This document shows positions 42,995 to 54,812 of a DNA stretch of 64,000 nucleotides, piece by piece. Positions within the stretch are counted from its first letter, which is position 1, and every line of letters starts with the position of its first letter. The notes under the pieces were generated by a model that was not told the DNA's origin, searched no databases, and saw nothing but the letters and a program-made list of their open reading frames with translations. The DNA is from Jejubacter sp036620675. Its GTDB lineage: Bacteria; Pseudomonadota; Gammaproteobacteria; Enterobacterales; Enterobacteriaceae. The stretch lies in NCBI GenBank assembly GCA_036620675.1, contig JAZHEE010000024.1. One strand, 5' to 3'. A program made the position numbers and the translations under genes.

Positions 42995-43585
42995 TTAGTA
43001 ATCAATCCCCAACTGGGCTTTAATACCGGCGTCGAAGGCGTGCTTCACCGGGCGTATTTCGCTAACGGTTTCCGCCAGATCGAGCAGGGTGCGATGACAG
43101 CCGCGACCGGTAACAATCACGCTCTGATGCGCTGGGCGGGCCTGGAGCGCTTCCAGCACGCCGTCAAGCGCCAGATAATCGTAAGAGATCATATAGGTCA
43201 GCTCATCCAGTATCACCAGATCGAGCTCTGGATCGGCCAGCATCCGTTGGGCGTGTTGCCAAACAGCAAGACAGGCGGCGGTGTCGCTGGCGCGGTTCTG
43301 GGTCTCCCAGGTAAAACCGGTAGCCATTACCTGAAATTCCACCCCGTGCGGCTCCAGCAGATTGCGTTCTCCGTTGGGCCACTCCCCCTTGATGAACTGA
43401 ATTACGCCCACCCGTTTGCCGTGGCCGACGGCCCGGCTCGCCGTACCGAAAGCCGCGGTGGTTTTTCCTTTGCCGTTGCCGGTAAAGATCATCAGGATAC
43501 CGCGTTCCTGCCGGGCCGCGGCGATCCGGGCGTCCACTTTCTCTTTCAGCCGCTGCTGGCGTTCGCGGTGGCGTTGGTCGTTCAT
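42995..43585 (-). CDS. btuR: Cob(I)yrinic acid a,c-diamide adenosyltransferase BtuR
   Basis: It adenosylates corrinoids with ATP to make coenzyme B12 forms. The start MNDQRHRERQQRLKEK at 43585 gives 196 residues, as in E. coli. The atypical P-loop FTGNGKGKTTAAFGTA is near residue 33. Other conserved parts are HGVEFQVMATGFTWETQ and LDELTYMISYDYL. The start overlaps the yciK stop (ATGA), so the two are coupled. The frame stays open upstream within yciK. Confidence 0.96.
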   Translation of the reverse strand: MNDQRHRERQQRLKEKVDARIAAARQERGILMIFTGNGKGKTTAAFGTASRAVGHGKRVGVIQFIKGEWPNGERNLLEPHGVEFQVMATGFTWETQNRASDTAACLAVWQHAQRMLADPELDLVILDELTYMISYDYLALDGVLEALQARPAHQSVIVTGRGCHRTLLDLAETVSEIRPVKHAFDAGIKAQLGIDY

Positions 43586-44346
43586 TCGGCAATCCCCGGT
43601 TTGCGTTTGGGCTGCGCGTCGAAGCTCATGCCGGTCTTGCGTCGGCTGTCTTCGCCCATCAGCCACAGATAGAGCGGCATCAGGTCGCGTGGCGTTTTCA
43701 GCTTATTGGGATCTTCCGTCGGAAAGGCGCTGGCGCGCATTTTGGTGCGGGTGCCCCCGGGATTAATGCAGTTAACCCGCAGATTGTGGTGGCGATACTC
43801 TTCGGCCAGAACCTGCATCATGCCTTCGGTGGCGAATTTGGAAACCGCGTAGGCGCCCCAGCCGCTACGCCCCTGACGCCCGACGCTGGAGCTAGTGAAC
43901 ACAAGCGAACCGGCTTTCGATTTCAGCAGCAGAGGCAGCAGGGCCTGGGTCAGATAGAAGGTGACGTTGACGTTAATCTGCATCACCCGCTCCCAGACCG
44001 TGGGGTTTTGTTCGGTCATCGGCACGATATCGCCCAGGATGCCGGCGTTATGCAGCACGCCGTCCAGACGCGGCACCAGACCTGCCAGCCTGTGGCCGAA
44101 CTGATAGCAGGTTTGCGCGTCGGCGCTGTCGTAGTCCAGTACAAACCACTGTGGCTGAGCCAGTCCGTGATTCTGAATCTCTCCGGCGACGTCGCGCAGT
44201 TTCTCTTCGTTACGGCCTACCAGCAGTACGGTGGCGCCATAGCGGGCATAGGTTAATGCGGCTTCGCGGCCGATGCCGTCACTGGCGCCGGTCACCAGGA
44301 TTATCCGATTTTGCAGCAGGTCGGTGGTGGGTTGATAGTGCATCAT
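43582..44346 (-). CDS. yciK: Short-chain dehydrogenase YciK
   Basis: A classical SDR oxidoreductase of 253-254 residues; MMH or MH is the start. The NAD(P) motif TGASDGIG is near residue 20, NAG near 95, and catalytic Ser-Tyr-Lys in FTSSSVGRQG near 150 and WGAYAVSKFA near 163. The substrate is not established. It precedes and overlaps btuR, an association that may reflect shared transcription more than shared function. Confidence 0.95.
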   Translation of the reverse strand: MMHYQPTTDLLQNRIILVTGASDGIGREAALTYARYGATVLLVGRNEEKLRDVAGEIQNHGLAQPQWFVLDYDSADAQTCYQFGHRLAGLVPRLDGVLHNAGILGDIVPMTEQNPTVWERVMQINVNVTFYLTQALLPLLLKSKAGSLVFTSSSVGRQGRSGWGAYAVSKFATEGMMQVLAEEYRHHNLRVNCINPGGTRTKMRASAFPTEDPNKLKTPRDLMPLYLWLMGEDSRRKTGMSFDAQPKRKPGIAE

Positions 44347-44582
44347 AACTGACTCCTAAGCCGTAGGTGAGCGGCCTGAGGCCTGAGCTCGCAGGATTCT
44401 GATACCTGGCTTTATGCCCGATCCCGCCCGGTATTTCAATCGGATGGCTGTACGGCGTGGCGTCTATTAACATTTTGCAAATATTTCATCAGGGAGAAAC
44501 CTCTGCAAAGGAAGAGGGACGATCCGGGAAGTTCAGGTTACAATGTCGGCAGCGTATCTATCAGGAAAGAAAAGGCGGAACT

Positions 44583-45635
44583 GTGGATCTGATCGTCAAT
44601 TATGGATTGTTTTTAGCCCGTGTGGTGACGGTGGTGGTGGCGATTGCCATCGTCATTATGCTGGCGGCGAATGCCGCGCGCCATAAAAAGCAGCAGCGCG
44701 GCGAACTGCGCGTAACCCGGCTGAATGAGCAGTATCAGGAGATGCAGACCTCTCTTGGCGAGGCGCTGCTGGATGAACCGGCCCGCAAAGTGTGGCTCAA
44801 GGAGCAGAAGCGTCAGCGCAAACAGGAGGCTAAAGCCGCCAAAGCGCGCGCTAAACAGGGGCTGACGGACGCTTCATCCCGTAAGCCGGTACTGTGGGTG
44901 CTGGACTTTAAAGGCAGTATGGACGCTCATGAGGTGACTTCGCTGCGCGAAGAGATTAGCGCGGTGCTGGCGACCCATAAGTCCGGGGACGAAGTGCTAC
45001 TGCGTCTGGAAAGCCCCGGAGGCGTGGTGCATGGCTATGGGCTGGCGGCTTCTCAGCTCCAGCGCCTGCGTGACCATCAGATACCGCTGACGGTGACGGT
45101 TGATAAAGTGGCCGCCAGTGGCGGCTATATGATGGCCTGCGTGGCCGACCGGATCGTCAGCGCGCCGTTTGCGATTATCGGCTCTATTGGCGTGGTGGCG
45201 CAGCTGCCTAACTTTCACCGCCTGCTGCAGCGCAACAATATTGATGTGGAGCTGCATACCGCCGGGCAATATAAACGAACTTTAACGCTATTTGGCGAGA
45301 ACACTCAGGAAGGGCGGGATAAATTTCGCGAAGATCTGAACGAAACGCACCAGCTGTTTAAATCTTTCGTGCACAGTATGCGCCCGCAACTGGATGTGGA
45401 AGCGGTGGCCACGGGCGAACACTGGTACGGTACCCAGGCGCAGGAGAAAGGGCTGGTGGACGAGATAGGCACCAGCGACGACTGGCTGCTGGCGCGGCTT
45501 GAGCGATTCGATGCGGTCAATGTTCACTATGTACAGCGTAAAAAACTGGTGGATCGCTTTACCCGCAGCGCGGCGGAAAGCGCGGATCGCCTGCTGCTGC
45601 GCTGGTGGCAGCGAGGCGAGCGCCCGTTACCCTAA
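44583..45635 (+). CDS. sohB: Membrane-bound peptidase SohB (S49 family)
   Basis: An inner-membrane serine protease related to SppA; in E. coli extra SohB suppresses loss of DegP. GTG at 44583 (VDLIVNYGLFLARVV) with AAGGCGG upstream gives 350 residues; the frame stays open 42 codons further. A membrane anchor is at 7-29. The catalytic Ser is in DKVAASGGYMMACVAD near 180 and Lys in HTAGQYKRTLTLFG near 230. An Ala/Lys coiled stretch lies at 75-100. Confidence 0.94.
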   Translation: MDLIVNYGLFLARVVTVVVAIAIVIMLAANAARHKKQQRGELRVTRLNEQYQEMQTSLGEALLDEPARKVWLKEQKRQRKQEAKAAKARAKQGLTDASSRKPVLWVLDFKGSMDAHEVTSLREEISAVLATHKSGDEVLLRLESPGGVVHGYGLAASQLQRLRDHQIPLTVTVDKVAASGGYMMACVADRIVSAPFAIIGSIGVVAQLPNFHRLLQRNNIDVELHTAGQYKRTLTLFGENTQEGRDKFREDLNETHQLFKSFVHSMRPQLDVEAVATGEHWYGTQAQEKGLVDEIGTSDDWLLARLERFDAVNVHYVQRKKLVDRFTRSAAESADRLLLRWWQRGERPLP

Positions 45636-45637
45636 GC

Positions 45638-45666
45638 AAAAAGGCCGCTTGTGCGGCCTTTCTTAT
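45638..45666. terminator. sohB / yciN shared terminator
   Basis: AAAAAGGCCGC TTGT GCGGCCTTTCTT between the convergent sohB and yciN. A and T runs on both sides suit termination in both directions. Confidence 0.88.
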
Positions 45667-45671
45667 GGCGG

Positions 45672-45923
45672 TCAGTCGGCGAGGTGATATTTTTCCGACA
45701 GAACGTGGGCCAGGTGTTTAAACATATTAAACACCGCCGTGCTCTTCGCCGTAGGCAATCCCTGCTCATCCAGAAAATATTCGCCGCGAAAAACCAACAC
45801 GCCGTTTTTCTCGACCACGTCGGTTGCGATCATCCCCTGGATAAAATCCTCATGCTCGCGCATGATCTTATTAGCTTCTTCAAGCAGTGTTTCCCGGGTT
45901 GCGGGTTGGGTCTGACGTTGCAT
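45672..45923 (-). CDS. yciN: DUF2498 protein YciN
   Basis: An 83-residue protein equal to E. coli YciN. The start MQRQTQPATRETLLEEA at 45923 follows AGGAGA. The conserved C-terminal half FLDEQGLPTAKSTAVFNMFK is almost invariant. The function is unknown. It is divergent from topA across about 390 bp. Confidence 0.92.
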   Translation of the reverse strand: MQRQTQPATRETLLEEANKIMREHEDFIQGMIATDVVEKNGVLVFRGEYFLDEQGLPTAKSTAVFNMFKHLAHVLSEKYHLAD

Positions 45924-46314
45924 CACTTTCTCCTTACAAACCGTGCGTAGTTTACGCCGGGCGTGGCGTTCGGGCAAATTGTGTGGCCGCTTACGTATTG
46001 AACTGTAAAGTTTCGCTGGCTGGCGGGATTCACTATTGCATGCTAATAAAGTTGCGTATCAAATTTTATCAGGTACAGTGTGACGCTTTCGCAGAACTGG
46101 CAACAGAATTGCTTGACATTCAGCCGAATATCCCGTCGCGCTGCATCAAAATTGCACGATAGTGCCTGTTTTATCTCCGTTTCGACGCCGGTAGAGCAGG
46201 GTTGATATCCATTTGCGCTACCGCCATATAGAGGTTTGTCGCCAGTGGACGGTGAATCAACCGACACGTTCTCTGAATAATCAGCTGGAAGAATCAGATT
46301 AGGTAAAGGTGAAT
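45924..46314 (+). promoter_or_regulatory. yciN-topA divergent promoter region
   Basis: 391 bp without a supported gene. In E. coli topA has several promoters that respond to supercoiling, Fis and heat shock; similar control is expected, but I could not assign individual sites. AAAGGTGA directly precedes the topA ATG. Confidence 0.5.
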
Positions 46315-48915
46315 ATGGGTAAAGCTCTCGTCATCGTTGAGTCCCCGGCAAAAGCCAAAACGATCAACAAGTATCTCGGCAGTGACTATGTGGTGAAATC
46401 CAGCGTAGGGCACATCCGCGATTTGCCGACCAGCGGTTCAACTCAAAAAAAGAGCGCCGACTCTGCCTCCACCAAAACGGCCAGGAAAGGCAAAAAGGAT
46501 GAGCGTGGCGCTCTGGTTAACCGTATGGGCATCGACCCCTGGCACAACTGGGCGGCGCATTATGAAGTGCTGCCGGGCAAAGAGAAGGTGGTGTCCGAAC
46601 TGAAAGCGCTGGCCGAGAAAGCCGACCACATCTATCTCGCAACCGACCTTGACCGCGAAGGGGAAGCTATTGCCTGGCATCTGCGGGAAGTGATCGGCGG
46701 CGACGATAAGCGCTACAGCCGGGTGGTATTTAACGAAATCACCAAAAATGCGATTCGTCAGGCGTTTGAACAGCCGGGCGGACTGAATCTCGATCGGGTT
46801 AACGCCCAGCAGGCGCGGCGCTTTATGGATCGCGTGGTGGGCTACATGGTTTCGCCGCTGCTGTGGAAGAAGATAGCCCGCGGTCTTTCCGCCGGACGCG
46901 TACAGTCCGTGGCGGTACGTCTGGTGGTGGAGCGCGAGCGCGAAATCAAGGCGTTCGTACCGGAAGAGTACTGGGAGGTGGATGCTAACCTGACCACGCC
47001 AGGCGGTGAAAACCTGCCGGTTGAGGTGACGCATCAGAACGATAAACCTTTCCGCCCGGTAACCCGCGAGCAGACCATGGCTGCGGTGGCTCTGCTTGAA
47101 AAAGCGCGCTACAGCGTGCTGGAACGGGAAGATAAGCCGACCAGCAGCAAGCCAGGCGCTCCTTATATCACTTCCACGCTGCAGCAGGCGGCCAGCACTC
47201 GCCTGGGCTTCGGCGTGAAAAAGACCATGATGCTGGCTCAGCGGCTGTACGAAGCCGGACATATCACCTATATGCGTACCGACTCCACTAACCTGAGTCA
47301 GGACGCGTTGAATATGGCGCGCGGCTACATTGACAGTAACTTTGGCAAAGCCTATCTGCCTGCGTCGCCGAACCAGTACGCCAGCAAGGACAACTCGCAG
47401 GAGGCTCACGAGGCTATCCGACCCTCCGACGTTAATGTGGTGGCGGAATCCCTGAAGGATATGGAATCTGACGCCCAGCGGCTGTATCAGCTGATCTGGC
47501 GTCAGTTTGTCGCCTGTCAGATGACGCCGGCGAAGTATGACTCCACCACGCTGACCGTAGGGGCAGGTGACTTCCGTTTGCGGGCTCGTGGGCGAATTCT
47601 GCGTTTCGACGGCTGGACCCGGGTAATGCCGGCGCTGCGCAAGGGCGATGAAGATCGCACGCTGCCGGCGGTCGAAAAAGGCGATACTCTGTCGCTGGTG
47701 GAACTGATTCCGGCGCAGCACTTTACCAAGCCGCCTGCACGCTTTAGCGAGGCTTCGCTGGTCAAGGAGCTGGAAAAACGCGGCATCGGCCGTCCGTCTA
47801 CCTATGCGTCGATCATCTCCACGATTCAGGATCGCGGCTATGTGCGGGTGGAAAACCGCCGTTTCTATGCGGAAAAAATGGGCGAAATAGTCACCGACCG
47901 GCTGGAAGATAACTTCCGCGATCTGATGAATTACGACTTTACCGCTCAGATGGAAAGCCGACTCGATGAAGTGGCTAACCATCAGCAGGAGTGGCGCAAG
48001 GTGCTGGATAACTTTTTCGACAACTTCAGCGCCCAGCTGGAGACGGCCGAAAAGGATCCGCAAGAAGGCGGTATGCGCCCGAATCAGATGGTTCTGACCA
48101 GCATCGAATGCCCGACCTGCAGCCGCCCGATGGGGATACGCACCGCCAGCACCGGGGTATTCCTGGGCTGTTCCGGCTACGCGCTGCCGCCGAAAGAGCG
48201 CTGCAAAACCACCATTAACCTGGTGCCGGAAAACGAAGTGCTTAACGTGCTGGAAGGCGACGACGCCGAAACCAACGCGCTGCGCGCCAAACGTCGCTGC
48301 CCGAAGTGCGGCACCGCGATGGACAGCTATCTTATCGATCCCAAACGCAAGCTGCACGTCTGCGGTAATAACCCGGCCTGCGACGGTTACGAGATAGAAG
48401 AGGGCGAGTTCCGCATTAAGGGCTATGACGGCCCGGTGGTGGAGTGCGAGAAGTGTGGTTCTGAAATGCACCTGAAGATGGGGCGTTTTGGTAAATACAT
48501 GGCCTGCACCAACGATGAGTGTAAGAACACCCGTAAGATTCTTCGTAACGGTGAAGTGGCGCCGCCGAAGGAAGATCCGGTACCGCTGCCGGAACTGCCG
48601 TGCGAGAAGTCGGACGCTTATTTTGTACTGCGCGACGGTGCGGCGGGCATTTTCCTTGCGGCCAATACTTTCCCAAAATCCCGGGAAACACGGGCGCCGC
48701 TGGTGGAAGAGCTGTACCGCTTCCGCGATCGCCTGCCGGAGAAGCTGCGCTATCTGGCCGACGCGCCGCAGCAGGATCCGGACGGTAATCAGACGGTGGT
48801 GCGCTTTAGTCGCAAAACCAAACAGCAATATGTATCGTCCGAAAAAGAAGGTAAAGCGACCGGCTGGTCCGCCTTTTTCATCGATGGCAAGTGGGTGGAA
48901 GGTAAGAAAAAATAG
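46315..48915 (+). CDS. topA: DNA topoisomerase I
   Basis: A type IA topoisomerase that relaxes negative supercoils. ATG at 46315 gives 866 residues (E. coli 865). The Toprim domain has VIVESPAKA at 5-13 and TDLDREGEAIAWH near 110. The active Tyr is in YMRTDST near 320. The C terminus has three four-Cys zinc ribbons (CPTCSRPMG near 600, CPKCGTAMD near 664, CEKCGSEMH near 711) and two further ribbon domains. It ends at a strong terminator. Confidence 0.98.
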   Translation: MGKALVIVESPAKAKTINKYLGSDYVVKSSVGHIRDLPTSGSTQKKSADSASTKTARKGKKDERGALVNRMGIDPWHNWAAHYEVLPGKEKVVSELKALAEKADHIYLATDLDREGEAIAWHLREVIGGDDKRYSRVVFNEITKNAIRQAFEQPGGLNLDRVNAQQARRFMDRVVGYMVSPLLWKKIARGLSAGRVQSVAVRLVVEREREIKAFVPEEYWEVDANLTTPGGENLPVEVTHQNDKPFRPVTREQTMAAVALLEKARYSVLEREDKPTSSKPGAPYITSTLQQAASTRLGFGVKKTMMLAQRLYEAGHITYMRTDSTNLSQDALNMARGYIDSNFGKAYLPASPNQYASKDNSQEAHEAIRPSDVNVVAESLKDMESDAQRLYQLIWRQFVACQMTPAKYDSTTLTVGAGDFRLRARGRILRFDGWTRVMPALRKGDEDRTLPAVEKGDTLSLVELIPAQHFTKPPARFSEASLVKELEKRGIGRPSTYASIISTIQDRGYVRVENRRFYAEKMGEIVTDRLEDNFRDLMNYDFTAQMESRLDEVANHQQEWRKVLDNFFDNFSAQLETAEKDPQEGGMRPNQMVLTSIECPTCSRPMGIRTASTGVFLGCSGYALPPKERCKTTINLVPENEVLNVLEGDDAETNALRAKRRCPKCGTAMDSYLIDPKRKLHVCGNNPACDGYEIEEGEFRIKGYDGPVVECEKCGSEMHLKMGRFGKYMACTNDECKNTRKILRNGEVAPPKEDPVPLPELPCEKSDAYFVLRDGAAGIFLAANTFPKSRETRAPLVEELYRFRDRLPEKLRYLADAPQQDPDGNQTVVRFSRKTKQQYVSSEKEGKATGWSAFFIDGKWVEGKKK

Positions 48916-48937
48916 TCTTCGCGCACGATGAACAGCC

Positions 48938-48965
48938 AGGGCCGGAATTTCCGGCCCTTTTTTAT
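48938..48965 (+). terminator. topA terminator
   Basis: AGGGCCGGAA and TTCCGGCCCT pair, followed by a run of five T, 23 bp after the topA stop. Confidence 0.92.
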
Positions 48966-49101
48966 CCCCTGGTTATAACCTGATTATTATCTTTTCTTTT
49001 GGTCTATACAAATCAGCTATAAGTGATATAGTTGTTAAGACCACGCCCCCTTATATTCAAATCGCCTTAAGCGTGGTGTGCTTAATCCCGGACTGACAGC
49101 C

Positions 49102-50076
49102 ATGAAACTACAACAGCTTCGTTATATCGTTGAGGTGGTAAACCATAACCTTAACGTCTCTTCTACTGCTGAAGGACTCTATACCTCCCAGCCTGGCATC
49201 AGCAAGCAGGTGCGCATGCTGGAAGATGAGCTGGGCATTCAGATTTTTGCCCGTAGCGGTAAACACCTGACCCAGGTGACCCCGGCCGGCGAAGAGATTA
49301 TCCGTATCGCTCGCGAAGTGCTGTCCAAAGTGGATGCCATTAAGTCGGTGGCCGGTGAACATACCTGGCCAGATAAGGGCTCTCTGTATGTGGCGACCAC
49401 CCACACTCAGGCTCGCTATGCGTTGCCGGGGGTGATTAAGGGCTTTATTGAACGTTATCCGCGGGTATCGCTGCATATGCATCAGGGCTCGCCGACCCAG
49501 ATTGCCGAGGCGGTCTCCAAAGGCAATGCCGACTTCGCCATTGCCACTGAAGCGCTGCATCTGTATGACGACCTGGTGATGCTGCCTTGTTATCACTGGA
49601 ATCGCTGCGTCGTGGTAACGCCCGATCACCCGCTGGCTTCCAAAGAGCATCTTAGTATTGAGGAGCTGGCCCAGTATCCACTGGTGACCTATACCTTCGG
49701 CTTTACCGGCCGTTCTGAGCTGGATACCGCGTTTAATCATGCCGGACTGACGCCGCGCATCGTCTTTACGGCTACCGATGCCGATGTCATTAAGACCTAT
49801 GTCCGGCTGGGGCTGGGGGTAGGGGTGATTGCCAGTATGGCGGTGGATCCGGTATCCGATCCCGATCTGGTGAGAATCGATGCCCACGATATATTCAGTC
49901 ACAGCACCACCAAGATCGGTTTCCGGCGCAGCACCTTTCTGCGAAGCTATATGTATGATTTTATTCAGCGTTTTGCGCCGCACTTAACCCGCGATGTGGT
50001 GGATGCCGCGGTGGCGCTGCGCTCTAATGATGATATTGAAGCGATGTTCCGCGATATTAAGCTGCCATCGAAATAA
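49102..50076 (+). CDS. cysB: LysR-family cysteine regulon activator CysB
   Basis: CysB activates sulfate uptake and cysteine synthesis with N-acetylserine as inducer. The start MKLQQLRYIVEVVNHNLNV at 49102 gives 324 residues, the E. coli length; eight extra codons lie upstream in frame. The HTH has TAEGLYTSQPGISKQVRMLE near 20-39. The effector-binding domain has THTQARYALP near 100 and YTFGFTGRSELD near 195. Confidence 0.98.
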   Translation: MKLQQLRYIVEVVNHNLNVSSTAEGLYTSQPGISKQVRMLEDELGIQIFARSGKHLTQVTPAGEEIIRIAREVLSKVDAIKSVAGEHTWPDKGSLYVATTHTQARYALPGVIKGFIERYPRVSLHMHQGSPTQIAEAVSKGNADFAIATEALHLYDDLVMLPCYHWNRCVVVTPDHPLASKEHLSIEELAQYPLVTYTFGFTGRSELDTAFNHAGLTPRIVFTATDADVIKTYVRLGLGVGVIASMAVDPVSDPDLVRIDAHDIFSHSTTKIGFRRSTFLRSYMYDFIQRFAPHLTRDVVDAAVALRSNDDIEAMFRDIKLPSK

Positions 50077-50420
50077 TCGTAGCGGCGGCCTCTGTGAAAG
50101 GGGCCGCTGGACTGCGGAGAAAGATAATAGTAATCCCTCTCATCGTGACCCTCATTTCTAATAGCGCCGCCTTTTTGTAACCTTCTGCATTATCACTTAT
50201 TACATAACGGCAACAACCGTAGTTAATAAGTGGCTTTCCGGCAAACACTGACTTCCAATAATTTATTTCAGGTCAAAAGATTTAATTTTTGCCGCGAAAA
50301 TATACGTAAAGTCGCTGGCTTTTAAGCTAGAGTTTCTTTAGGATTAATCCCAATGGCGATTAGTCCTGCCAATTGTCAGGTAGCATTATGATAAGTGATG
50401 TCGATTGTAAGAGGTCTGCA
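50077..50420. other. cysB-ymiA gap
   Basis: 344 bp. GGCGGCC TCTGTGAAAG GGGCCGC at 50084-50107 forms an imperfect hairpin after cysB. The rest is AT-rich. The ymiA frame extends in frame to an upstream ATG at 50388 (11 more codons). Confidence 0.5.
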
Positions 50421-50549
50421 ATGTCATCTCCGGACGACGAGCTACAACGGGATTCCGAGCTAAAGCGCAAAGCCTGGCTTGCGGTATTCCTTGTGTCGGC
50501 GCTGTTCTGGGGAGGTCTCCTTCTTTTGGTCTGGAAATTCTGGGGCTGA
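50421..50549 (+). CDS. ymiA: Small membrane protein YmiA
   Basis: A 42-codon frame, MSSPDDELQRDSELKRKAWL, ending in a hydrophobic anchor with LVWKFWG. E. coli YmiA has the same PELKRKAWLAVFL-type segment and WKxWG end. AGAGG lies 6 bases before this ATG, favouring it over 50388. The next gene starts two bases after its stop, as in the E. coli ymiA-yciX pair. The function is unknown. Confidence 0.82.
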   Translation: MSSPDDELQRDSELKRKAWLAVFLVSALFWGGLLLLVWKFWG

Positions 50550-50551
50550 TT

Positions 50552-50719
50552 ATGACAATTCAGACACCGACTTTGCCCGTATCCCGGGTATGTCAGAAAA
50601 ATGACGAACATAAAATCGAGCGTAGTTCGGGGATTAAACTTCCCGCCAGCTGGAAGTTAACCAAACGGCAACAAGCTTTTATTGATTTGTTTGCTGAAGA
50701 AGATCACAAAAAACAATAA
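50552..50719 (+). CDS. yciX: Small protein YciX
   Basis: A 55-codon frame starting MTIQTPTLPVSRVCQKNDEH and ending FIDLFAEEDHKKQ. It is soluble and charged and follows ymiA by two bases, so translation is probably coupled. The order cysB-ymiA-yciX-acnA is as in E. coli. The function is unknown. Confidence 0.8.
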   Translation: MTIQTPTLPVSRVCQKNDEHKIERSSGIKLPASWKLTKRQQAFIDLFAEEDHKKQ

Positions 50720-50879
50720 TACTTAACAATTAATACCGGTTAGTAAAACCGGAACGGTGAGTTCTTTGCTATTAATAGTAATAACGAGCCACCATTTGAA
50801 TGAAAAATAACCGCAGCAGCCGGGGGTTGATAAAATCATCAACCTGAATCCATTAATAAAATTAATCGTTACTTTTATT

Positions 50880-50975
50880 ATGAATAGACATTGCGTCAAA
50901 TACTGGTCATGGCTGAGCGCCTTTAGCCTGTCAATGGCGTTCTGGGCTCAGCTGGTCTGGGTTATTACCCGCTAA
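50880..50975 (+). CDS. ymiC: Small membrane protein YmiC
   Basis: A 31-codon frame with KYWSWLSAFSLSMAFWAQLV and a short end, matching E. coli YmiC in length and in its aromatic membrane segment. It is followed by a terminator seven bases later. No strong ribosome site is seen. The function is unknown. Confidence 0.78.
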   Translation: MNRHCVKYWSWLSAFSLSMAFWAQLVWVITR

Positions 50976-50981
50976 TTCATT

Positions 50982-51006
50982 ACGCCCGCGTTATGCGGGC
51001 GTTTTG
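50982..51006 (+). terminator. ymiC terminator
   Basis: ACGCCCGC GTTAT GCGGGCGT followed by TTT, directly after ymiC. Confidence 0.85.
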
Positions 51007-51274
51007 CTACGAGTATCCTTGTCGTTCCTCTTTTTCCGGCAATAAAAATACCCGCCAATTATTTGTGGTATTGCACCGTTAACTATCCCGTCATTAAAAG
51101 CCACTATTGCTTATTAGCGAGTTGTCGCTTGCCTCCGTTGCGCAGTAGCTCTTCTCCGAGCTGGATTTAGCATTTTGGGTTGTTATCAAAACGTTACATT
51201 ATGTTTGTGTTATCTTTAATACAAACCCGGACGTCTGTCCGGGGTATCACGATTCCCCGATCTAAGGAGGAGCT
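51007..51274 (+). promoter_or_regulatory. acnA promoter and leader
   Basis: About 270 bp. A perfect hairpin CCCGGAC GTCT GTCCGGG (51226-51243) lies 30 bp before the acnA ATG, and TAAGGAGGAGCT is a very strong ribosome site. E. coli acnA is controlled by RpoS, SoxRS, CRP, Fur and FNR; I cannot assign those sites here. Confidence 0.5.
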
Positions 51275-53950
<2,676 letters not shown>

Positions 53951-53963
53951 GGCGTATGGCGAA

Positions 53964-53993
53964 AAAAGCGGGCCGCGCATTGCGCGGCCCGTT
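53964..53993 (-). terminator. ribA terminator
   Basis: GCGGGCCGCGC ATT GCGCGGCCCGT with six A on the left; on the minus strand the stem ends in a T run after ribA. It also lies just past acnA. Confidence 0.88.
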
Positions 53994-54013
53994 GCGTACT
54001 ATGGCGCTAACAA

Positions 54014-54604
54014 TTACTCGGAAAGCAGATGACCCATTCGGGCGGCTTTGGTATCCAGATAGCGTTCGTTTTTCGGGTTTCGACCGACAATCAACGGCAC
54101 CCGCTCGACGATGTTTATCCCCGATTCGGTCAGGATCTCGACCTTACGCGGATTGTTGGTCAGCAGACGCACGGCATCCACCCCCAGCAGCTTGAACATA
54201 TCGGCGCACAGGGTGAAGTCACGCTCATCGGCAGCAAAACCTAACTGATGGTTGGCTTCCACGGTGTCGTATCCCTGATCCTGTAGAGCATAGGCGCGTA
54301 TTTTGTTAAGTAGTCCGATGTTACGGCCTTCCTGGCGGTGATAGAGCAGAATACCGCGCCCTTCTTCAGCGATGTGGCTCAGGGCTGCTTCCAGCTGGAA
54401 ACCACAATCACAGCGCAGACTGAACAGAGCATCACCCGTCAGACACTCCGAATGGACGCGCGCCAGAACCGGCGCGTTATCGCTGATATCCCCGAACACC
54501 AGGGCGACATGATCCTGTCCGGTTGCCAGTTCTTCAAATCCCACCATCAGGAAATCGCCCCAGGGGGTTGGCAGTTTGGCTTCTGCCACTCGTTTAAGCT
54601 GCAT
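54014..54604 (-). CDS. ribA: GTP cyclohydrolase II
   Basis: The first step of riboflavin synthesis from GTP. The start MQLKRVAEAKLPTPWG at 54604 gives 196 residues, as in E. coli; 11 more codons are open upstream. The zinc Cys cluster is in HSECLTGDALFSLRCDCG near residues 51-68, and HRQEGRNIGL is near 91. It is convergent with acnA and divergent from pgpB. Confidence 0.97.
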   Translation of the reverse strand: MQLKRVAEAKLPTPWGDFLMVGFEELATGQDHVALVFGDISDNAPVLARVHSECLTGDALFSLRCDCGFQLEAALSHIAEEGRGILLYHRQEGRNIGLLNKIRAYALQDQGYDTVEANHQLGFAADERDFTLCADMFKLLGVDAVRLLTNNPRKVEILTESGINIVERVPLIVGRNPKNERYLDTKAARMGHLLSE

Positions 54605-54812
54605 GTGATTCTCCAGATACGCATTCAGGGCCTGCAATGCCCCGCCAGTTGACTGGCTGTATGCAATTATTATCGGCTATTTTGCCACATCACGGGCACA
54701 ATCGCCTCCCTGACGATAACAACGCTCATTCTCACCCGAAGCGGGGCGGGCGTTTTTTCCTTCGGTGCACTTTTCGGTTATCCTTGAAACACGCGGCTAA
54801 CAAGGAGAAGCG

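Noticed and set aside
46438..48828. A 796-codon open frame antisense to topA
   Set aside because: It is the mirror of a GC-rich, strongly conserved gene with no ribosome site or family match; the sense frame is unmistakably topA.
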